This document shows, piece after piece, positions 9,282 through 17,835 of a stretch of DNA of 64,000 nt (position 1 is the stretch's first letter; each line of letters starts with the position of its first letter). The notes beneath the pieces were generated by a model. That model saw only the letters and a list, made by a program, of their open reading frames with translations. It had not been told where the DNA came from and searched no databases. The stretch is from Henriciella sp. (GTDB taxonomy: Bacteria; Pseudomonadota; Alphaproteobacteria; Caulobacterales; Hyphomonadaceae). The stretch is from positions 1 to 64,000 of the forward strand of contig JABSPZ010000007.1 in NCBI GenBank assembly GCA_013213785.1, read 5' to 3'. The position numbers were made by a program, and so were the translations under genes.

Positions 9282-10472
9282 ATGGCCCTTCACGAACACC
9301 CAATGTGGCGCAAGCCTCAGCACCATGAAGACATTGATCATGCTCATGATCATGTGCACTGGACGGAGCTTTTCTACGACTTGATCCATGTTGTGACAAT
9401 TTTCCTATTGGGAAATTATCTTTCGGCGCACTTGGATGTGAACGGGTTCTTGGTGTTCTCCGGAGTCTTCATAGCGCTGTGGTTGGCTTGGGGCGAGCTT
9501 AGCATGTTCAACTCAATCTATGTGAGCACCGATGTCTGGCACCGGATAATTATGTCCATCATGATCTGTACGGTCATGTTTATGGCTGCTGCTACTCCGT
9601 CCATATCTGGCGGTGGCTGGCCCTATTTTGCGCTCGGGTTCGCCGCCAACCGCGCTATGATGGCGATGCTCTACATTGGGGCGAGACGACACAATGCATC
9701 GAGCGGGTCCATGTGCTCGGTGCAAATGCGTAATTTCAGTATCTTTGCTGTGTTGTTCGCAGTGACGGCTTTTTTGCCTCAGCCTTACGGATACTGGGTA
9801 TTCGGTTTCGGAGTTTTAGCCACTCAGACCGCATATATGTTACCGAGCATTTCGGTACTTTCATTTGGGCGCTTCTCACCGCGCATGGGTCATATGGCCG
9901 AGCGATTTGCTTTGCTTACGCTGATTGTCCTCGGCGAAGGCTTTTTCAAATTGGTCGTTACGCTGGCAGAGAAAGGCATCTACAAAGTATCGCCGGATGT
10001 GCTGCTGAATTTCATCATTGGCGGCGTGTCAATGTTTGTGATGTGCTGGATTTACTTCGACTTTGTCGGCAATGGAAAACCTAAGGATGATCGTCCGCGG
10101 ACGCTTATCACATGGTGGCTCGCGCATCTCGTTTTGATGCTTTGCGGTGTCATGGTTGGAGTTGCGTTGGCCGCTGAAGTGAAGGTGGGTTTTTGGGAGC
10201 CCTATCCTACGAAATATGCAGCAATTGGGTGTTTTGGCTTGGCGGGATACATCGCCATGCTTTGGGTTCTCAGGTCCGTAATTGAGCACCGGGTCGCATC
10301 AGACTTTGGTCGCGGAGATGTTCGACTGTTCGGGATAGTTCTTGCCATTGCATGTTTCTACATCGTCCCGCACGTGCCTGCCCTGGTTGGAAATCTCATC
10401 TGGGGAACGGCATTGTTCTCGCAGATCGTTATACCGGTCACACGTGCTTGGTTGAAGTTCCGCCATGAGTGA
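9282..10472 (+). CDS. LtrA-family (low temperature requirement) membrane protein
   Basis: A 396-residue polytopic membrane protein. The LtrA signatures WTELFYDLIHVVTIF (about 27-41) and MAERFALLTLIVLGEGFFKLV are present. The N-terminus is His-rich (EHPMWRKPQHHEDIDHAHDHVH), which could bind metal. Biochemical function of the family is unknown. The 3' end overlaps the next gene, a K+ channel, by eight bases, so the two are coupled. Confidence 0.85.
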   Translation: MALHEHPMWRKPQHHEDIDHAHDHVHWTELFYDLIHVVTIFLLGNYLSAHLDVNGFLVFSGVFIALWLAWGELSMFNSIYVSTDVWHRIIMSIMICTVMFMAAATPSISGGGWPYFALGFAANRAMMAMLYIGARRHNASSGSMCSVQMRNFSIFAVLFAVTAFLPQPYGYWVFGFGVLATQTAYMLPSISVLSFGRFSPRMGHMAERFALLTLIVLGEGFFKLVVTLAEKGIYKVSPDVLLNFIIGGVSMFVMCWIYFDFVGNGKPKDDRPRTLITWWLAHLVLMLCGVMVGVALAAEVKVGFWEPYPTKYAAIGCFGLAGYIAMLWVLRSVIEHRVASDFGRGDVRLFGIVLAIACFYIVPHVPALVGNLIWGTALFSQIVIPVTRAWLKFRHE

Positions 10473-11421
10473 GTTGCTTGCTTCTTCTTCGACAACGCGC
10501 CGGAAATTGTATTGGTGGCTGGAGCGTGAAGAGCGCGATGCGCTCGGACCGAAAGTCTTAGAGATTGCGCTAATTGCTCTGATTACGGCGAACGTTGGCG
10601 CGGTTATTTTAGAGACTGTCGATCCGATTTACGCGCAATGGAAGCCAATATTCGACCTGTTTGAACGCACTTCGCTCGCGATATTCACAGTAGAGTATGC
10701 CGCGCGGTTGTGGGTGTCGATTGAAAACCCAGATCATAAGTCCCGGTGGGCCTGGGCTAGATCACCTCAGGCGATTATCGACCTCCTGGCAATTCTGCCC
10801 GCACTTTTGGTCTTCATCATCCCGATTGACCTTCGCGTCCTCAGAATTTTCAGAATGCTTCGCTTATTAAAACTGACGAGGTATTCAGCGGCGCTCGGTA
10901 TGCTATTGGCAGTCTTCGAAGAAGAAGCTGGTGCCTTTTTCGCTGGGTTTTTCATTTTGATGTTGATGATGGTTTTGGCAGCGAGCGGGGCTTGGCTCGC
11001 AGAACATGAAGCGCAACCTGAAGCCTTCGGGTCTATCCCGGCATCTATGTGGTGGGCAGTCGCCACCCTCACGACAGTTGGATACGGCGATGTAGCGCCA
11101 GTGACCGTTGCCGGTAAAGTTTTCGGCGCGATGATTACCGTCATTGGCATTGGGATGGCCGCGCTTCCCGCCGGCATTATTGCAAGCGGACTCAATGACC
11201 AGTTGCATCAACGCCGCGCCAGTTTGCGGCGCGAGTTCAAAAAAGCGCTTGAAGATGGTCAGTATTGCTCTGACGACGAAGCAGAGATTGAGATTATAAG
11301 GCGTCAGCTTGGCTTGTCGCGCAAAGATGCGGCAAATATTCTTGAACAGCTTCAATCCGAACATCTCATACCACGCCCGCTTTGCTCACATTGCGGTCAG
11401 CCACTTCCGTTAAAGGAGTAA
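10465..11421 (+). CDS. Voltage-gated potassium channel with C-terminal Cys pair
   Basis: A 318-residue six-transmembrane K+ channel of the ion transport superfamily. The S4 voltage sensor has regularly spaced Arg/Lys (DLRVLRIFRMLRLLKLTRY, about 122-140). The selectivity filter is TTVGYGD (203-209). The cytoplasmic tail ends in CSHCGQPLP, half of a zinc-ribbon-like motif, which is unusual and could dimerise around metal (inference). It overlaps the LtrA-family gene by eight bases and is followed nine bases later by a FrnE-like gene. Confidence 0.9.
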   Translation: MSELLASSSTTRRKLYWWLEREERDALGPKVLEIALIALITANVGAVILETVDPIYAQWKPIFDLFERTSLAIFTVEYAARLWVSIENPDHKSRWAWARSPQAIIDLLAILPALLVFIIPIDLRVLRIFRMLRLLKLTRYSAALGMLLAVFEEEAGAFFAGFFILMLMMVLAASGAWLAEHEAQPEAFGSIPASMWWAVATLTTVGYGDVAPVTVAGKVFGAMITVIGIGMAALPAGIIASGLNDQLHQRRASLRREFKKALEDGQYCSDDEAEIEIIRRQLGLSRKDAANILEQLQSEHLIPRPLCSHCGQPLPLKE

Positions 11422-11429
11422 GGAAATTC

Positions 11430-12098
11430 ATGTCTCAAACCTCAAAACCAATCCGCGTTGATATTGTTTCCGATGTCGTCTGCCCTTGGTGTGTGATCGG
11501 TTATTATCAACTAATCGCGGGCGCGCGTCAGGCGAGGATCGAACTTGAAACCCATTGGCACCCGTTTGAGCTCAACCCGAGCATGGTGGCGGGCGGTGAA
11601 AATCTACGCGAACATTTGGCTGCCAAATATGGCACGACTCCTGAGGGCAGCCGAAACGCTCGCGCGCGGCTTACGGCTATGGGTGCCGCGCTAGGCTTCG
11701 CGTTCAACTATGCCGATGACATGCGTATGTATAATACCTTTCTTGCACATCAATTGATCGATTGGGCGGAGACCCAAGGATTTGGTCATCCGGTGAAGCT
11801 TGCCTTGTTCGAAGCCTATTTTACCCATCGCAGTGATGTGTCTCAAATTGATGTTCTTGTTGAAACGGCCGGACGCGTTGGGCTCGACAAAAACGATGCG
11901 CGAAACGTTTTAGAAGCTGAAGAGCGCGCTGCAAATGTGCGGGCGCGTCAGGAAACCTGGCGAGCGCGCGGGATTAGCGGTGTGCCTGCGATGATCTTTG
12001 ATCAAAAATACTTGGTCACCGGCGCACAAGGTGAGTACAACTACGCTGAGATATTGAAAAAGGTAGTGTCAGAAAAGATGACCGAAACAGTCAATTAG
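11430..12098 (+). CDS. FrnE-like DsbA-family dithiol oxidoreductase
   Basis: A 222-residue thioredoxin-fold protein with active site CPWC (Cys18-Cys21) in VSDVVCPWCVIGYYQL, and ISGVPAMIFD containing the cis-Pro near the C-terminus. There is no signal peptide, so it acts in the cytoplasm, as in FrnE/polyketide-type DsbA homologues. The ATG at 11430 has a strong AAGGAG about ten bases upstream; a longer frame begins inside the channel gene but is not family-like. Confidence 0.9.
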   Translation: MSQTSKPIRVDIVSDVVCPWCVIGYYQLIAGARQARIELETHWHPFELNPSMVAGGENLREHLAAKYGTTPEGSRNARARLTAMGAALGFAFNYADDMRMYNTFLAHQLIDWAETQGFGHPVKLALFEAYFTHRSDVSQIDVLVETAGRVGLDKNDARNVLEAEERAANVRARQETWRARGISGVPAMIFDQKYLVTGAQGEYNYAEILKKVVSEKMTETVN

Positions 12099-12436
12099 GC
12101 CGAGCTCATCGGTTTATCTATCATCAAACCAGGATTGACCTTGGTACGGTCGGACGAAAACTTCCGCAGACTGGATCGCATTAGATTGATGCGGTGGTCG
12201 GCGCCTCCGATGGGCATCGCAATGTCCCAGATTATCGCTGTCACCGTGCGAACAGATAGGGAGCCGTCCAAAAATGACGGCACCGAGACGATCGTCTATT
12301 GTCTTGATCGAGTTCGGCGCGCGCGTTCGGAGACTAGCTGTAAGTTCTTTTTAGAAAATTCGTCCGAACCGATATGCGTTCAATCAGGCATCAACGCCGC
12401 AGGCAAAAGCGACATGCGTGACTAGCCAAACTCGGG
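12099..12436. other. Non-coding stretch between convergent genes
   Basis: This stretch lies between the FrnE-like gene and the terminator of the convergent TonB receptor remnant. Open frames up to about 96 codons occur on both strands, but none has family features or a good ribosome site. I see nothing I can name in it. Confidence 0.4.
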
Positions 12437-12480
12437 AAAAAAGGGCTCTCGCACATCACCTGCATGATCTGCGAGAGCCC
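12437..12480 (-). terminator. Rho-independent terminator of the TonB receptor remnant
   Basis: Read on the minus strand, GGGCTCTCGCA and TGCGAGAGCCC form a perfect 11-base-pair stem around a 16-base loop, followed directly by six T. It lies 58 bases beyond the stop of the truncated receptor at 12539. The terminator is intact although the gene is not. Confidence 0.85.
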
Positions 12481-12538
12481 AAGATTGATCCAACCAGGGT
12501 GGGTCGGAAGAGAAGTCCCAGCTGGTCGGATCCGGAGG

Positions 12539-13930
12539 TTAGAATTCGGCCTTAAGTGTCACGCCGTAAGTTCTTGGTGGAGACAAAAAAGCTGCGATCG
12601 CGCTTCCATTGCTTCCTTGCAATGGCGTATCGAACGCAACTTGTGCGTAGTCTTCATCGGTAAGATTTTGTGCCCAAAGCTCAACTGAGAAGGGCGAGTC
12701 ATCGTTGTAAATGGCTACCCGTCCGTTCAACAATACCAGTTCGTCGACATCTTTCTGGGGATCAAGATTCGATCCGGTGTTGTAGCGCGACGTATAGCGA
12801 CCTGAAAGATTCCAACGGGCGCTCCAGTCTGCGATGAAGTCGGCATCGATTGTCGCCGCAAGCGTGCCTGTCCAACGCGGCGCAAATCCTAGAGCTCCAC
12901 CGGATAGACGAGAAGACAGGCCGAGGGCAGCCGCGTCAAACTCGCCATACTCGGTTTCTGCAAATGTGATTCCACCTTGAAGTGTTAGATACTCTGCAGC
13001 CTCTGGTAGATACCTGAAGTCAACGTCAACCCCTTGAGATTTCAGTTCCGGAATAGATTCAACCACAAAAACCGTGCCGAGGAATGTATTCAGTTGGAAG
13101 TCGGCATAGTCTTGGTAAAATGCTGCGCCGTTAATGAAGAGAGAGCCGGCAGAATTATTCCATTTTGCTCCCAGCTCATAGGCGTCCACTGTTTCCGCAT
13201 CAAAGCTCGTGTCTGCAATCGGCGTAACTCCCGAAGCAGCGCGATCGAGATTGAAACCTCCGGCTTTATAGCCTCGCGCATATGAAGCATAGGTGAGGAG
13301 GTTCTCGTTGGGACGATAGCTCAGCTTGAATGTGCCCGAAACTTCTTCGTCGGTTCGGGACTGTTCTGTCGTTAATCCATCAAACAGATCATTTTGCCAA
13401 GACAGGCAAGAAAAGCCAATCAGCGAAGTCGGGAATCCCGGCGTTGTCACCGCGGTGGTGCAAGATCCAGCATTGTTCGAGAAACTGGATGAAAGATCTT
13501 TTTCGTCAGAAGTGAACCGAACACCAATGGTGGCGTCAACGACGTCATTCAACTGAATTGTGTTATGAGTAAACACGGCGAACGTGGTGGCTTCTTGTTG
13601 GTAAAGATCGTCATTCGCCGCTGCGCCAGGAGTCCAGAATTGCCCCGCGAAAGAGGTGAACGCACCACCAAACAAAGTATTCCAGTAGGCGAAATAGTCG
13701 TTGCCATATCTGAGGCGGCTTTCGCGTTCGAGGTCTTCAGTTGCGGCGTACAAACCGACTAACCAGTCGAGATTGTCGGTTTGACCACTCAGCTTTGGGT
13801 GCGTAACAACAAGGTTGGAATTCGGAAGGTTAGAGACACGGAAGGCTTCGCCTGCTGACAGAAACTGGCATGCACTCATTGTATTGCCGTCACAGGATGT
13901 GTTCGGATCGGCGATACAGCCCGCCCCCTC
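12539..13930 (-). pseudogene. 5'-truncated TonB-dependent receptor (barrel only)
   Basis: Beta-barrel portion of a TonB-dependent receptor, about 460 codons, against 700-900 for a whole receptor. Barrel features include NLLTYASYARGYKAGGFNLD, ELGAKWN and LWAQNLTDEDYAQ, and it ends TYGVTLKAEF, a normal last strand. Receptor-like sequence continues upstream of the first ATG (GCIADPNTSCDGNT) to an in-frame TAA at 13931-13933. No signal peptide, TonB box or plug is encoded, and a divergent VOC gene starts 30 bases away. So the first half was lost by deletion or rearrangement. A product could not insert or transport normally. Confidence 0.82.
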
Positions 13931-13959
13931 TTACTCTAAAAATCGAGAGAAGCTCGGCA

Positions 13960-14340
13960 ATGAAGATGAACTATTTCGTTCTTGGAACGAATGATATGGA
14001 AGCATCGGCTCAATTCTATAACGCGCTGTTTGAATCCAAAGGAATCAGACAAACATATTCAACTGAGAGAATGACGTATTGGCAGGGCGCGGATTTCACG
14101 TTCGCGATCGCCGAGCCATTTAATACCGAACCTGCAACCTATGGTAACGGAACAATGGTCGGCTTCCGAGCCGACTCAGTTGATGATGTGCAATGGCTTC
14201 ACGCGAAAGTTCTGGAATTAGGTGGGTCGTGTGAAGGCCATCCCGGTCTTCGGGGACCAATGTATTCAGCCTATGTCAGAGATTTAGACGACAACAAGTT
14301 GGCGTTTTACATTGAGAACCCGCAAGGCGCTCACGCATAG
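13960..14340 (+). CDS. VOC-superfamily protein (glyoxalase/bleomycin-resistance fold)
   Basis: A 126-residue protein with the two-repeat VOC pattern: MNYFVLGTNDMEASAQFYNALFE at the start and YSAYVRDLDDNKLAFYIENP at the end. It resembles small lactoylglutathione-lyase-like proteins; the substrate is unknown. GAGAGAAG about nine bases upstream supports the ATG at 13960. It is transcribed away from the truncated TonB receptor, and the breakpoint of that receptor lies just in front of it. Confidence 0.83.
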   Translation: MKMNYFVLGTNDMEASAQFYNALFESKGIRQTYSTERMTYWQGADFTFAIAEPFNTEPATYGNGTMVGFRADSVDDVQWLHAKVLELGGSCEGHPGLRGPMYSAYVRDLDDNKLAFYIENPQGAHA

Positions 14341-14453
14341 ACATTTTGTTTGATGACGGTCCGTTTGTCGGTACAAGCGCGGTGTCTAAAAATCGCGGCA
14401 AAACGGGCTCTCACAAATGACGCTCAAGTCCGCCCGGTTCCAAATTAAGCACG

Positions 14454-15233
14454 CTACAATAACGTTGCGCCGCCATCGATATTCACAATTTGTCCTGTGA
14501 TAAATGCACCGGCCTGACTCGCGAGCAAAAGTGCAACACCCATAATGTCCGGATCACTCCCCCATCTGTGTAACGGAATAGCTTTCACTTCTGCCTGATA
14601 CATTTCATCCGGGACAGATTCGGTCATCTTTGAATGAAATCGTCCCGGAGCAATCGCATTGACGCGGATATGGTCGTCCGCAAGTTCGTGGGCGAGATTG
14701 CGAGTTAGCTGGTGAATCGCAGCTTTACTGGTTGTATAGCTGAATGCGTTGGCAAAATTGCCGACGATGCCAGCGACTGACCCGATATTAATCACGGAAG
14801 CCATTTGCTCTTTCTGAGCCGCGGCGCGTAGCAGCGGCAGCAATTTCTGGACCAGGAAAAAGGGCGACTTCACATTCAAGTCGATCACCTTGTCCCACCC
14901 CTTCTCAGGGAAGTCTTCAATCGAGCTGCCCCAAGCGGTTCCCGCATTGTTGACCAAGACATCGATCTTGTCTTCTCGTTCAGAAAGGACCGCAGCGAAT
15001 TCGCTAAGCCCGTCCAACGTTCCGATATCGCCGACGAGCGCCTGGCAATCTCCAAGCTCAGATAGTTCTTTAGCGGCGTTGGTGCAGGCCTCCTCGGATC
15101 GACCATTCACATAAACGCGCTTTGCGTCTGCCAACAAAAACGCCTTCGCAATCGCACGTCCTAAGCCTCTATGCCCGCCCGTAACAACACAAGTCTTTCC
15201 CCGCATTGAGAATAATTCATTTGGGTGGGGCAT
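14454..15233 (-). CDS. SDR-family oxidoreductase
   Basis: Classical short-chain dehydrogenase of 259 residues. It shows the TGGHRGLG nucleotide loop (18-25), NNAG (95-98), catalytic Ser152, and Tyr166-x3-Lys170 (SYTTSK). It ends with FITGQIVNIDGGATLL. The acidic or basic residue pattern after beta-2 (VNGRSEE) favours NADP(H). The substrate is not evident; gluconate 5-dehydrogenase-like enzymes have a similar start. It stands alone, with no operon partner visible. Confidence 0.88.
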   Translation of the reverse strand: MPHPNELFSMRGKTCVVTGGHRGLGRAIAKAFLLADAKRVYVNGRSEEACTNAAKELSELGDCQALVGDIGTLDGLSEFAAVLSEREDKIDVLVNNAGTAWGSSIEDFPEKGWDKVIDLNVKSPFFLVQKLLPLLRAAAQKEQMASVINIGSVAGIVGNFANAFSYTTSKAAIHQLTRNLAHELADDHIRVNAIAPGRFHSKMTESVPDEMYQAEVKAIPLHRWGSDPDIMGVALLLASQAGAFITGQIVNIDGGATLL

Positions 15234-15520
15234 TTGGCGTCTCCTATGTGATCCAAAAGGTGGTCTAATAATTGATTTGTCGGTGCACGCCAGTCCTTAT
15301 GGACTATAAGTCCAAAGTGACCTGCGCCCGTTCTGCTCTCACGAGTTTGAGACGGCGATGTAGCGTGGCTCGAACACCAATCTCGCCCCTTTTCGCCCCT
15401 GCCTAGCCTACAAAGAAAAGTGCCCCAAAGTGGTTCCTCCTGCGATTTGGTCAAAGACCAAATTCCGTTGAAGATGCATTTCAAAGGGACAGAGTAATTT
15501 GAACACTAAGGGCATTCGAT

Positions 15521-15949
15521 TCAAACAATTTCCGTCACGACGTCCACATTGCCGCGGACCGAATTTGAGTAAGGGCAGATCGTATGTGCTGTTTCAGTTA
15601 GGCGCTCTGCGTCGGCTTTCTCTACACCCGGTAGGGACACTTTGAGCGTTACCGTCAATCCAAATCCTCCAGCATCACGTAGGCCGATACCTACAGCAGC
15701 CTCAACGCTGACATCGCTAGGGACTGTAGGGAGGTTTTCATCCTGCGAGGCAGCGAACTTCATCGCGCCAATATAGCAAGCAGAATAGCCGACGGCGAAT
15801 AGCTGTTCAGGGTTGTAGCCCTGGCCACTGCCGCCCATTTCTTTGGGAGAGCCTAGTTCCAAGATTAGGTCAGTTCCTTCGACTAGGCCTTTGCCATCGC
15901 GGCCACCAGTTGCAGAACCATGAGCTGTGTAGAGAGGGGAGACGGACAT
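15521..15949 (-). CDS. ohr: Organic hydroperoxide resistance protein Ohr
   Basis: Thiol peroxidase of the Ohr/OsmC family that reduces organic and fatty-acid hydroperoxides. It has 142 residues with peroxidatic Cys58 (GYSACYIGA) and resolving Cys125 (HTICPYSNSVRGN), and it begins PLYTAHGSATGGRDG as Ohr proteins do. The ATG at 15949 is preceded by AAAAAGGAGG, a near-perfect ribosome site; a longer frame upstream crosses the operator region and is rejected. It is divergent from ohrR, which it shares operators with. Confidence 0.95.
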   Translation of the reverse strand: MSVSPLYTAHGSATGGRDGKGLVEGTDLILELGSPKEMGGSGQGYNPEQLFAVGYSACYIGAMKFAASQDENLPTVPSDVSVEAAVGIGLRDAGGFGLTVTLKVSLPGVEKADAERLTETAHTICPYSNSVRGNVDVVTEIV

Positions 15950-15966
15950 AATATCCTCCTTTTTAA

Positions 15967-15993
15967 ATCGCATTCGATAAAATCGCTTGCGAT
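15967..15993. promoter_or_regulatory. OhrR operators, copies 1 and 2
   Basis: Two matches to ATCG-N4-CGAT, at 15967-15978 (ATCGCATTCGAT) and 15982-15993 (ATCGCTTGCGAT), begin 15 bases apart. Copy 2 is the centre of a longer perfect repeat, AAATCGC-TT-GCGATTT. They lie 18-44 bases upstream of the ohr start, where a repressor would cover the promoter. OhrR as the binding protein is inferred from position. Confidence 0.7.
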
Positions 15994-16037
15994 TTAATTC
16001 AGCTAATTGCTTCAGCAAGTCAACCCCTTGCGACTTA

Positions 16038-16049
16038 ATCGTGCGCGAT
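16038..16049. promoter_or_regulatory. OhrR operator, copy 3
   Basis: ATCGTGCGCGAT is a third match to ATCG-N4-CGAT in the same divergent region. It lies 15 bases upstream of the ohrR start codon, which suggests autoregulation of ohrR separate from the two ohr-proximal copies. Confidence 0.6.
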
Positions 16050-16063
16050 GTAAAGTGTTTTCG

Positions 16064-16504
16064 ATGAGAAAACGTGCGTTACCCTTGGACCAGCAACTTT
16101 GTTTTGCGCTCTACTCTGCCAACAATGCCATGGGACGATGGTATAGGCCGATGCTCAAAGAGCTGGGAATAACCTATGCCCAATATTTGGTTTTGCTCGC
16201 GCTGTGGGAGAACGACAATCAGACGGTCGGTGTTTTGGGCAATGTGCTATACCTTGAGAGCAATACGCTAACGCCGTTGCTCAAGCGATTGGAAGCGGCT
16301 GGATTCGTCACCCGCAAGCGCCGGCCTGAAGATGAAAGAAATGTTATTGTATCGCTAACTGAAACCGGAAAGCGATTAGAAGCGGGCGCCTATGATATTG
16401 CCCTTTGCGCTGCCAAGGCCCTAGATGAAGGCGACGAAGAAATTGCTTCACTGCGAGAACAAATTGCGGTTTTGGCAGATCGCCTACGGACCAGTGCCAA
16501 ATAA
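16064..16504 (+). CDS. ohrR: MarR-family hydroperoxide-sensing repressor OhrR
   Basis: A 146-residue winged-helix repressor. It has the OhrR hallmark LDQQLCFALYSANN, in which Cys13 corresponds to the reactive cysteine of known OhrR proteins, and then TYAQYLVLLALWE and the recognition segment ESNTLTPLLKRLEAAGFVTRKRRPEDERN. Oxidation of the Cys by organic peroxides releases the operator. A second Cys (IALCAAKA) in the C-terminal helix could form the intersubunit disulfide of two-Cys OhrR proteins. The start at 16064 is chosen because the protein pattern begins there. Confidence 0.93.
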   Translation: MRKRALPLDQQLCFALYSANNAMGRWYRPMLKELGITYAQYLVLLALWENDNQTVGVLGNVLYLESNTLTPLLKRLEAAGFVTRKRRPEDERNVIVSLTETGKRLEAGAYDIALCAAKALDEGDEEIASLREQIAVLADRLRTSAK

Positions 16505-16556
16505 CTCGCATGCCAAGGGGTATTGTCAGCGCAAACCGCCCTGCCCCGTCGGATTG

Positions 16557-16573
16557 AATCGATCTGATCGATT
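16557..16573. repeat. Perfect inverted repeat downstream of ohrR
   Basis: AATCGAT-CTG-ATCGATT, a 7-base perfect inverted repeat about 50 bases after the ohrR stop. No T run follows on either strand, so it is not a standard terminator. The half-site shares ATCGAT with the OhrR operators but the spacing differs. Role unknown. Confidence 0.35.
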
Positions 16574-16630
16574 TCATTGAGCCAAAAATCCTCCTTAAGC
16601 AAAACTACCAAAGTGTCTCACGGTCGCTGA

Positions 16631-17835
16631 ACCGCTACAACCGCTGGTGCGGGCCTCCTGTCCGGATTTGTGCCGTGGCAAACGTCTGCAGATGCGTCCA
16701 AGTCCCCGATCGGATATCTTCGCACCAATTGGAGCCAAGATCCGTTTAGCTTTGGATCCTACTCATACATCGCTAAAGGTGCGCTCCGCCGTGACTATCG
16801 TACGCTTGGCCGTCCGATCGAGAACCGGCTTTTCTTCGCAGGCGAGGCGACCCACCCGAGACGCAACAGCACAGTTCATGCGGCCTATGAATCCGGGTTG
16901 CGCGCTGCCGACGCCGTTCGCAAAACGCCAGCCACGCGGATCGCAATCATCGGGGCTGGCGCAAGCGGTCTCGCGGCGGCCAATGAGCTGAAACAGTCGG
17001 GCTTAGACGTCACGGTGATTGAAGCCAGAGACCGGATTGGTGGTCGAGTCTGGACAGATGACAGCCTCGGTCTGCCACTCGATCTTGGGGCGAGTTGGAT
17101 CCATGGCGTTCGGGGCAATCCCCTTACCGAGCTCGCAGATCAGCTCGATGTCGAACGTATACGAACGGATGACAGTTACGTGGTGCGTGGCCGTGATGGA
17201 CGTGAGATCAGCGATCGTGACAGCCCCGATTGGTTGAGCGATGTCACAGAGATCCAACACAGCGCGGGCGCTGGTCGCTCTGAACTTAACTTCACAGCGT
17301 ATTGGAACGATTCCGATTATCCTGGGCACGATGTCATTTTTCCGGATGGCTACACCCAAATGTTCGCAGGCCTGGATGACGACCTACAGATCCACCTCAA
17401 CATGCCGGTGACGGAAATCGCTCAAACCGACAGAGGCGTCGCGGTGAGCGTGAAAGATTCCGAAACGCCGTACGAGTTCGATGCCGTTATCGTCACCGTC
17501 CCCTCGGTGTTCTGAAACAGGGGGGCATTCGTTTTTCACCCCCTTTGCCTGAGAAGAAACAAGCCGCGATCCGGCGCCTCGGAATGGGCATTTTGGATAA
17601 GGTTTATCTTCAGTTCGCCGACGTATTCTGGGATGCTGATACGACTTGGATTCTGACACCAGAAAATGACCTGCCGCCAGGCCAATTCAATCAGTGGCTC
17701 AACCTTGCTAAGTTTGTCGATCAGCCGGTGCTCGTGGCATTCACTGGCGGTCCACCAGCGCTCGACCTCGCAGACCTTTCAGATGAAGCGATGGTAGAAC
17801 GGGCGATGCAAACACTGAAGCTTGAATACGAATAG
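16631..17835 (+). pseudogene. Flavin amine oxidase mosaic remnant
   Basis: The frame open from 16631 first encodes the C-terminal end of a flavin amine oxidase (YLRTNWSQDPFSFGSYSY, then LFFAGEATHPRRNSTVHAAY). It runs in frame, through about six residues, into the N-terminus of an amine oxidase (RIAIIGAGASGLAAANEL, then VIEARDRIGGRVW). A one-base loss at about 17501-17505 breaks the conserved VPLGVLK motif, giving TGA at 17513. The correct frame resumes (GVLKQGGIRFSPPLPEKK) and ends at TAG 17833-17835, long before a complete enzyme. This is decayed DNA. Either two tandem genes were fused by deletion, or a two-domain amine oxidase lost both ends. Confidence 0.8.

Noticed and set aside
12135-12425. 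A possible 96-residue gene in the gap after the FrnE-like gene
   Set aside because: No ribosome site, no family resemblance and an atypical composition; treated as non-coding.
14385-14453. Terminator downstream of the SDR gene at 14454
   Set aside because: A CGGGC/GCCCG pairing followed by TTTT exists on the minus strand, but the loop is over 20 bases and the stem only five; too weak to list.
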